Assembly (NCBI GenBank): GCA_900550835.1
Contig: URTP01000001.1
Span: 1 to 36,814 of the forward strand
DNA length: 36,814 nt
DNA from: an uncultured Collinsella sp.
GTDB taxonomy: Bacteria; Actinomycetota; Coriobacteriia; Coriobacteriales; Coriobacteriaceae
Reading direction: 5' to 3'
Of the stretch, positions 32,829 through 36,814 are shown piece by piece; within the stretch, counting starts at the first letter, position 1; every line of letters begins with the position of its first letter. The notes under the pieces were generated by a model, which saw only the letters and a program-made list of their open reading frames with translations, had not been told where the DNA came from and ran no database searches. The position numbers and the translations under genes were made by a program.

Positions 32829-33677
32829 CTATTTCTGGTTCTCAACGTCGGGGTGCCAGGTGGCATATTGCGCAAGCTTCTCGGGCGTGCGCTCATAGAA
32901 GGGTTTCCCGCGATCGAGGGTAGCCATGGCGGTCATGTCGCTGTCCGTGAGCTCGAAGTCGAAGACATCGATGTTGTCGGCGATGTGCGTCGGATTCTTG
33001 GAGCCTGGAATGACGATATTTCCCTCTTGGATATGCCAACGCATAATGATTTGAGCAGGCGTTTTGCCATACTTGACAGCGAGGTCGCGCACGACGGGCT
33101 CGTTCATGATGCTGCTGTTACCGCGCCCGCCGAGCGGGTACCACGCCTGCAACGCAATGTCGTGCTGGGCGAGCAGCTTCTTCAGTTCGGTCTGCGGGAA
33201 ATACGGATGGCACTCGACCTGAATAAGGGATGGAACGATCTCGCAATTTGCGAGAAGCTTCTCGATTTCGTTCTCGTCGAAATTGGAGATTCCGATGGAG
33301 CGGAGCTTGCCTTCCTTGTACGCGATCTCAAGCTTCTCATAGCCCGCCAAGTAGTCGCCTGCGGGTTGGTGCAGAATCATGAGGTCGATGTAAGGTGTGT
33401 TCAGACGCTCGAGCGTTTCGTCAACGGCGGTGTCGCTGTTGTAAAAATAGGGCCAGAGCTTGGTTTCGAGAAACACGTTTTCGCGCGGCAAGTCTGATTC
33501 GCGCACGCCACGACCCACTGCTCGCTCATTCACGTATGCATTGGCAGTGTCGATGAGCTCATACCCCATGCCGAGTGCGGAGGTAACCGACGATTGGGCA
33601 TCGTCGGGTTTAAGCAGATACGTGCCAAGTCCTAGCTGGGGGATTTTGATGCCGTTATTGAGCGTGATGTATTCCAT
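32829..33677 (-). CDS. Aldo/keto reductase (2,5-diketo-D-gluconate reductase-like)
   Basis: 282 residues, typical for the AKR5-like small reductases. The tetrad is Asp43, Tyr48, Lys73 and His103, in ELIDTANAYVNE, ETKLW and LMILHQPAG. The NADPH-binding end VIPGSKNPTHIADNID is intact. It should reduce a carbonyl or sugar-derived substrate with NADPH. GAAAGGAAGC precedes the ATG. First gene of a minus-strand operon with the frameshifted reductase and a small helical protein, divergent from a LysR-type regulator that probably controls it. Confidence 0.92.
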   Translation of the reverse strand: MEYITLNNGIKIPQLGLGTYLLKPDDAQSSVTSALGMGYELIDTANAYVNERAVGRGVRESDLPRENVFLETKLWPYFYNSDTAVDETLERLNTPYIDLMILHQPAGDYLAGYEKLEIAYKEGKLRSIGISNFDENEIEKLLANCEIVPSLIQVECHPYFPQTELKKLLAQHDIALQAWYPLGGRGNSSIMNEPVVRDLAVKYGKTPAQIIMRWHIQEGNIVIPGSKNPTHIADNIDVFDFELTDSDMTAMATLDRGKPFYERTPEKLAQYATWHPDVENQK

Positions 33678-33742
33678 GCGCTTCCTTTCTCGATGGTTCT
33701 CTTCTGTAACGATAGTTCCGAGATTTGATAATGTATATTGCC

Positions 33743-33763
33743 TATAGCAACTAGCTAGATATA
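33743..33763. promoter_or_regulatory. Putative LysR-type binding site between reductase operon and lysR
   Basis: TATAgcaactagctagaTATA is a 21-nt AT-ended dyad in the 150-nt divergent region, consistent with the T-N11-A type of LysR box. An additional TTGATAATGTATA stretch to its left (33725-33737) may include promoter elements for the reductase operon. The assignment rests on position and symmetry. Confidence 0.45.
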
Positions 33764-33827
33764 CGGATTATGTATGTGAAACGAATTGGACCGAATGAAG
33801 TTCTCCGTTGTGCACGAAGGAGCAATC

Positions 33828-34709
33828 ATGGAGCTGCGAACGCTGCGTTATTTTCTTGCTGTGGCCCGCGAGGAAAACATGACCGAAGCTGCTAACGTGC
33901 TACATGTGACGCAGCCCACGCTCTCGCGCCAGATAGCCGATTTGGAACGCGAGCTGGGCGTGGAGCTGTTCGAGCGCACCAATCGATCGTGTGTACTCAC
34001 GAGCGATGGCATGCGCTTGCGCCAGCGCGCCGAGGAGATTGTCTTGCTGGTGGAACAGACCGAGCTAGAGTTGGCGGATCGGGAGCTCGGCATTGCAGGC
34101 GTTATCCGCATTGGAGCCGGCGAAACCAAATCGATGCGGCTGGTGCTCGATACTTTTGCGGAGCTGCATCGGAGTCATCCCGGAGTGACGATTGAGCTCT
34201 ATACCGGCAATGCCGATGCGGTGGAGGAGCGCTTGGAGCGTGGCTTGCTCGACTTTGCCCTGCTGTTGGAGCCCGTTAACGTCGAGAAATACGAGTGGAT
34301 CCGTATGCCTGAGGCTGACCGGGCCGGCGCCGTTGTCGCCGCGAGCGGTCCATGGGGTGGCCTGGACGTGTTAACGCCTGCGGACGTGGCGAAGATGCCG
34401 CTGCTGGTGAGTTCGCGTACCTCGAATCGAGCGTTCGATCTCGAAGTGTGGTCGGGCGGCGTCTTCAGCTTCGATGACCTCAACGTCGTGGGGCATTTCG
34501 ATCTGATCGGCAACGCGTCGCACCTGGTGCGTTCGGGCACCGCATGTGCGGTTGGTATTGGAAGCTTGTTGCAGATAGATGAAAGCAGCGACCTGCGTTT
34601 TATCCCGTTTGAGCCGCCGCTCACCATTGCATCGTATCTGGTGTGGAAAAAATATCGCCTGCGTTCTCGCGCCTGCGAAGAGTTTCTGAACCGTTTGAAT
34701 AGGATGTGA
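33828..34709 (+). CDS. LysR-family transcriptional regulator
   Basis: 293 residues from the ATG at 33828 (MELRTLRYFLAVAREENMTE), with GAAGGAG upstream; a longer in-frame start is less family-like. The winged HTH includes EAANVLHVTQPTLSRQIADL and the PBP-like co-inducer domain follows (AGVIRIGAGET, LDFALLLEPVN). It is divergent from the aldo/keto reductase operon, the classic arrangement for LysR control of the neighbouring operon. Its stop codon TGA lies inside copy C of the 29-nt palindromic repeat. Confidence 0.92.
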   Translation: MELRTLRYFLAVAREENMTEAANVLHVTQPTLSRQIADLERELGVELFERTNRSCVLTSDGMRLRQRAEEIVLLVEQTELELADRELGIAGVIRIGAGETKSMRLVLDTFAELHRSHPGVTIELYTGNADAVEERLERGLLDFALLLEPVNVEKYEWIRMPEADRAGAVVAASGPWGGLDVLTPADVAKMPLLVSSRTSNRAFDLEVWSGGVFSFDDLNVVGHFDLIGNASHLVRSGTACAVGIGSLLQIDESSDLRFIPFEPPLTIASYLVWKKYRLRSRACEEFLNRLNRM

Positions 34710-34733
34710 CAAGGGGGCAGTCCCTTTGCCGCA
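34705..34733. repeat. 29-nt palindromic repeat, copy C
   Basis: Same length and plan as the copies at 19260 and 22721, with arms TGTGACAAGGGGG and TCCCTTTGCCGCA. It differs from the perfect copy by four substitutions, most of which would give G-U pairs. It overlaps the lysR stop codon. Confidence 0.85.
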
Positions 34734-34748
34734 TTGATCTGAGAGTGG

Positions 34749-35708
34749 ATGTTGATGTATTTATCGCTGGCCCCTATGGAGGGGATTACCGGGCATGTGT
34801 TCCGTCGCGTGCATGCGGAGTGTTTCGGCGCACTCGATTGTTATTACACGCCGTTTTTGCCGCCGCCGCGCGTGGGCAACCGCTTTGGCGGTAAGGCGTT
34901 TAAAGAGGTCGATCCCGCCAATAACCAGGGGCTTAACGTGGTGCCTCAGCTGATGTCCAAGAATGCGGATGAGTTTGTGTGGGCGGCGCAGGTGCTCGCC
35001 GACATGGGTTATCACGAGGTCAATCTCAACCTTGGCTGCCCCTCGGGCACGGTTGTAGCCAAGGGGAAGGGTTCGGGTTTCTTGCGCAATCTCGACGAGC
35101 TCGAGGTGTTCTTGAGCGACGTGTGCGAACGCTCGCCGTTGCCGGTGTCGGTCAAGACCAGGCTGGGGTTGGAAAGCGACGACGAATACGAGCGTGTGCT
35201 TGACCTCTATTGCCGCATGCCGCTGGCAGAGCTGATCGTGCATCCGCGCGTGCAAAAGGACCGCTATGCGGGTTCGCCGCGCAAAGAGTTTTACGGCGAG
35301 ACGCTGGAGCGGGCGCCGTTCCCGGTGGCCTACAACGGCGACATCTTTGATCTTGAGGAGATGGATGCGCTGGTGGAGGCCTATCCCGGAACGCGTCACG
35401 TAATGTTGGGGCGCGGCTTGCTTGCGAACCCCGCGCTGGCTCGCATGGTTAAGGGCGGCCCTACTGCCACGGCTGCTGAGCTGCAGCGCTTCCACGACAC
35501 GCTGTTTGCGGCATATGCGGAAGAGATTGGCGGCAATGCGGTCTTTCGCATGAAGGAGTGGTGGTTCTACGCCAAATGCGCCTTCGCCAATCCCGCTAAC
35601 GTTCACAAGATCGTGCGCAAGACCAAAAAGGTCGACGAATACCGCGCCGCCGTCGAGCGCGTCTTTCGCGAGCAGCCACTTGCGCCCATAGCCCGCTTTC
35701 ACGGCTAG
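34749..35708 (+). CDS. tRNA-dihydrouridine synthase (Dus family)
   Basis: 319 residues; FMN-dependent reduction of uridine to dihydrouridine in tRNA. The TIM-barrel start YLSLAPMEGITGHVFRR is typical. The catalytic Cys97 is in NLNLGCPSGTV, followed by the KGKGSG segment. Further motifs are VKTRLG, ELIVHPRV and MLGRGLLANPAL. The ATG at 34749 has GAGAG upstream; the ATG at 34755 is an alternative. It lies 15 nt after a palindromic repeat and is followed immediately by a large hairpin, so it is probably a single-gene unit. No anomaly. Confidence 0.93.
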   Translation: MLMYLSLAPMEGITGHVFRRVHAECFGALDCYYTPFLPPPRVGNRFGGKAFKEVDPANNQGLNVVPQLMSKNADEFVWAAQVLADMGYHEVNLNLGCPSGTVVAKGKGSGFLRNLDELEVFLSDVCERSPLPVSVKTRLGLESDDEYERVLDLYCRMPLAELIVHPRVQKDRYAGSPRKEFYGETLERAPFPVAYNGDIFDLEEMDALVEAYPGTRHVMLGRGLLANPALARMVKGGPTATAAELQRFHDTLFAAYAEEIGGNAVFRMKEWWFYAKCAFANPANVHKIVRKTKKVDEYRAAVERVFREQPLAPIARFHG

Positions 35709-35709
35709 T

Positions 35710-35765
35710 TAGTCGTTGGGGACGTTCTTTAACGACTAGTCATTTAAGAACGCCCCCAACGACTA
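35710..35765. repeat. Large hairpin repeat after dus
   Basis: Arms of 22-23 nt begin TAGTCGTTGGGG and end CCCCAACGACTA, with one bulged T and one mismatch. The loop holds the 8-bp palindrome GACTAGTC. It may terminate dus transcription. A degenerate copy with the same core (GTTCTTTAAC-ACTAGTCATT) lies at 36425-36513. Confidence 0.8.
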
Positions 35766-35777
35766 TGTTGCAAAAGC

Positions 35778-35832
35778 TGTACGTCAGCACCCAAAGATGT
35801 CGAAAAATGTCGACTTTGGATGCTGACATACA
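35778..35832. repeat. 55-nt long-hairpin repeat, copy 2
   Basis: Arms TGTACGTCAGCACCCAAAG and CTTTGGATGCTGACATACA pair at 17 of 19 positions. It is homologous over its full length to the copy at 30826-30880, including the flanks, and lies 12 nt after the hairpin at 35710-35765. Confidence 0.85.
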
Positions 35833-35852
35833 CGTTTGGGTTCGGCGGGGGA

Positions 35853-36119
35853 CTAGGCAATCCTTGCGTCAAGGGTAATGAGCTCCCTGAGCCGCTCTGT
35901 GCGTGTCTGCCCATGACGCTTTGCCTTTGCGTCAAACGCCTCAAGAACCGATTCACCCACACGTGCCGATAAAACAACGCTTGGCTCATCAGAGATCGAC
36001 GGCCTTCCCAGCTTGATGGTGCGACCCTTCGGCCACTCATCTTTTTCGTATGCCTCCGCGGCTTTCTCCAACTCTCCGGGTGCAAACCCCATCATCTTTT
36101 CGAGCTGCTTAGCATCCAT
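35853..36119 (-). CDS. Ribbon-helix-helix antitoxin-like DNA-binding protein, apparently orphan
   Basis: 88 residues from the ATG at 36119, with AGGAGG five bases upstream; a longer in-frame start would overlap the operator-like palindromes. The C-terminal segment, PSVVLSARVGESVLEAFDAK then AKRHGQTRTERLREL, has the strand-helix-helix pattern of RHH/CopG-type repressors. The N-terminal half is charged and helical (MDAKQLEKMMGFAPGELEKA). Such proteins are usually antitoxins that autoregulate. No toxin-like gene is adjacent: downstream are repeats, and upstream is an AT-rich stretch without a supportable frame. Two palindromes lie in its 5' region and fit autorepression. Confidence 0.75.
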   Translation of the reverse strand: MDAKQLEKMMGFAPGELEKAAEAYEKDEWPKGRTIKLGRPSISDEPSVVLSARVGESVLEAFDAKAKRHGQTRTERLRELITLDARIA

Positions 36120-36134
36120 AGCGCCTCCTATCGA

Positions 36135-36149
36135 TCGACATAATGTCGA
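36135..36149. promoter_or_regulatory. Palindrome in the leader of the RHH gene
   Basis: TCGACATAATGTCGA is a perfect 15-nt palindrome, 16 nt before the ATG at 36119. It is a candidate operator for autoregulation by the RHH protein. Confidence 0.55.
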
Positions 36150-36173
36150 GCGCTGGTTCTCGGAATCTCTTTT

Positions 36174-36202
36174 TGTATACAGTTTTGTAGACAAAAATAC
36201 AA
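36174..36202 (-). promoter_or_regulatory. Probable promoter with internal palindrome for the RHH gene
   Basis: On the minus strand, TTGTAT (36202-36197), a 17-bp spacer and TATACA (36179-36174) form a sigma-70-like promoter. The palindrome TTTTGTAGACAAAA (36183-36196) occupies most of the spacer, a position where a repressor would block RNA polymerase. Confidence 0.6.
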
Positions 36203-36392
36203 GCAGCTTATCAAGCTAATTAGCGTGTTTTGACTAGTTTTTTCGATAGGAAATGGGCATCGATGGTTTCGATATTTCTTCACTTTCCAAGTTGGAACAT
36301 GAGCGCTCATTGAACCTGCAGAGGGGGCACTTTAACAAACTATCGAGGTTCTGGCCAGGAGCTTTCACCGGTCTTCGGTGGTGAGAACAGCT

Positions 36393-36421
36393 CAATTCGC
36401 GACACAGTGTGTCGCGAATTG
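36393..36421. repeat. Perfect 13-bp hairpin in gene-free region
   Basis: CAATTCGCGACAC and GTGTCGCGAATTG flank AGT. No T-run follows. It lies in the gene-free stretch 36203-36814, where several inverted repeats cluster. Confidence 0.75.
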
Positions 36422-36424
36422 GAG

Positions 36425-36513
36425 TAGTCGCTGAGTGTTCTTTAACAACTAGTCATTCAAGAAGAGAGCGTCTAAGTGCCGGAATTGCTATTTTGAGTCG
36501 TCCCTAACGACTA
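36425..36513. repeat. Degenerate copy of the 35710 hairpin repeat
   Basis: TAGTCG at 36425 is followed by GTTCTTTAACAACTAGTCAT (36437-36456), matching the core of 35710-35765. The closing arm, AACGACTA, is displaced to 36506-36513 by about 30 extra bases. It looks like a decayed or interrupted copy. Confidence 0.6.
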
Positions 36514-36517
36514 TTCT

Positions 36518-36762
36518 GGAGGGCAGTGTGCAAAAAAGGGTAAATATGAGTACTGTTGCCATTGTGGTTGCATTTATCTTCTTCAAAAATAAGGTCCCTG
36601 ATGAGATTTAATACCATTGGCTTCTCTTTTATTGAACATATGGGGAGAAATAACGCCATCTGCGGACGCTTGGGGCGTTGAATGATCCCTGAAATGATTA
36701 AAATCGCTGTTACTAAACAAGTAGCAGTACTCATATTTGCCATTTTTTGAACACGGTCCTCT
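36518..36762. repeat. Element bounded by 42-nt imperfect inverted repeats
   Basis: The left arm 36518-36559 contains AAATATGAGTACTG; the right arm 36721-36762 is its inverted copy. Over the best 30 positions (36530-36559 against 36750-36721) 25 are identical, and a further 12 outward positions match at 9. About 160 nt of AT-richer sequence lies between. The layout resembles a miniature inverted-repeat element. No protein I recognise is encoded inside; a minus-strand frame at 36504-36812 spans both arms and is not credible. Confidence 0.6.
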
Positions 36763-36814
36763 AAGGAGCCCTTTCCAGAGACGTCGGATGGCTTCAAACA
36801 GCCATAATCCAAAG

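Noticed and set aside
36128..36310. 60-residue minus-strand frame upstream of the RHH gene, considered as a toxin
   Set aside because: It overlaps the promoter and palindromes of the RHH gene and has no toxin-like features.
36504..36812. 102-residue minus-strand frame at the window end
   Set aside because: It runs through both arms of an inverted repeat, shows no family features or RBS, and its start is at the window edge; kept as gene-free sequence.
1..36814. CRISPR arrays, rRNA, complete insertion sequences, prophage genes
   Set aside because: No regularly spaced direct repeats, rRNA-like tracts, transposase, integrase or phage structural motifs were seen.

Overview
The window reads as a chromosomal segment of a GC-rich, anaerobic Coriobacteriia-type actinobacterium, most likely Collinsella or a close relative. 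This is inferred from gene content and protein style: a divergent second type II topoisomerase pair, a CD1871A/polyferredoxin/TlpA redox cluster, OFA-like MFS carriers, an LAGTG-anchored surface protein and a perfect actinobacterial-type SOS box. No rRNA, tRNA, CRISPR array or complete insertion sequence was seen.

Region by region. 1-4600: a topoisomerase IV-like operon (parE then parC, minus strand) with a LexA-type box upstream. 4628-6450: a STAND-type ATPase with a C-terminal nuclease-like domain, divergent from a small membrane protein; a compound palindrome lies between them and one arm of it holds the ATPase ribosome binding site. 6489-12016: a 1455-residue Tat-type secreted, sortase-anchored protein and a LuxR-type regulator. 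12314-13294: a GMP synthase ATP-PPase without its glutaminase domain. 13369-19247: a histidine kinase/response regulator pair divergent from a thiol/electron-transfer cluster (CXXC mini-protein, membrane polyferredoxin, TlpA lipoprotein, truncated rhodanese, CoA-disulfide reductase-rhodanese fusion). 19469-22720: a MacB-like ABC ATPase-permease fusion.

22805-28867 is the most interesting block. It holds two paralogous MFS carriers, a TetR regulator, a divergent agmatine-deiminase-family enzyme and an ornithine-carbamoyltransferase-family enzyme whose HCLP motif is HELP. A perfect 18-bp TetR-type palindrome, with a related site over the first MFS promoter, ties them together. The set looks like an uptake/deimination/phosphorolysis pathway for a guanidino or ureido compound that may not be agmatine. 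The substrate is unknown and no carbamate kinase lies in the window.

28958-36119: two membrane proteins of unknown role, a flavodoxin, a LysR-controlled aldo/keto reductase operon (one reductase is frameshifted), a tRNA-dihydrouridine synthase and an apparently orphan ribbon-helix-helix antitoxin. 36120-36814 has no convincing gene but is rich in inverted repeats. Several dispersed palindromic repeat families sit at gene ends throughout the window. All functional calls come from reading motifs by eye; no database search was possible.
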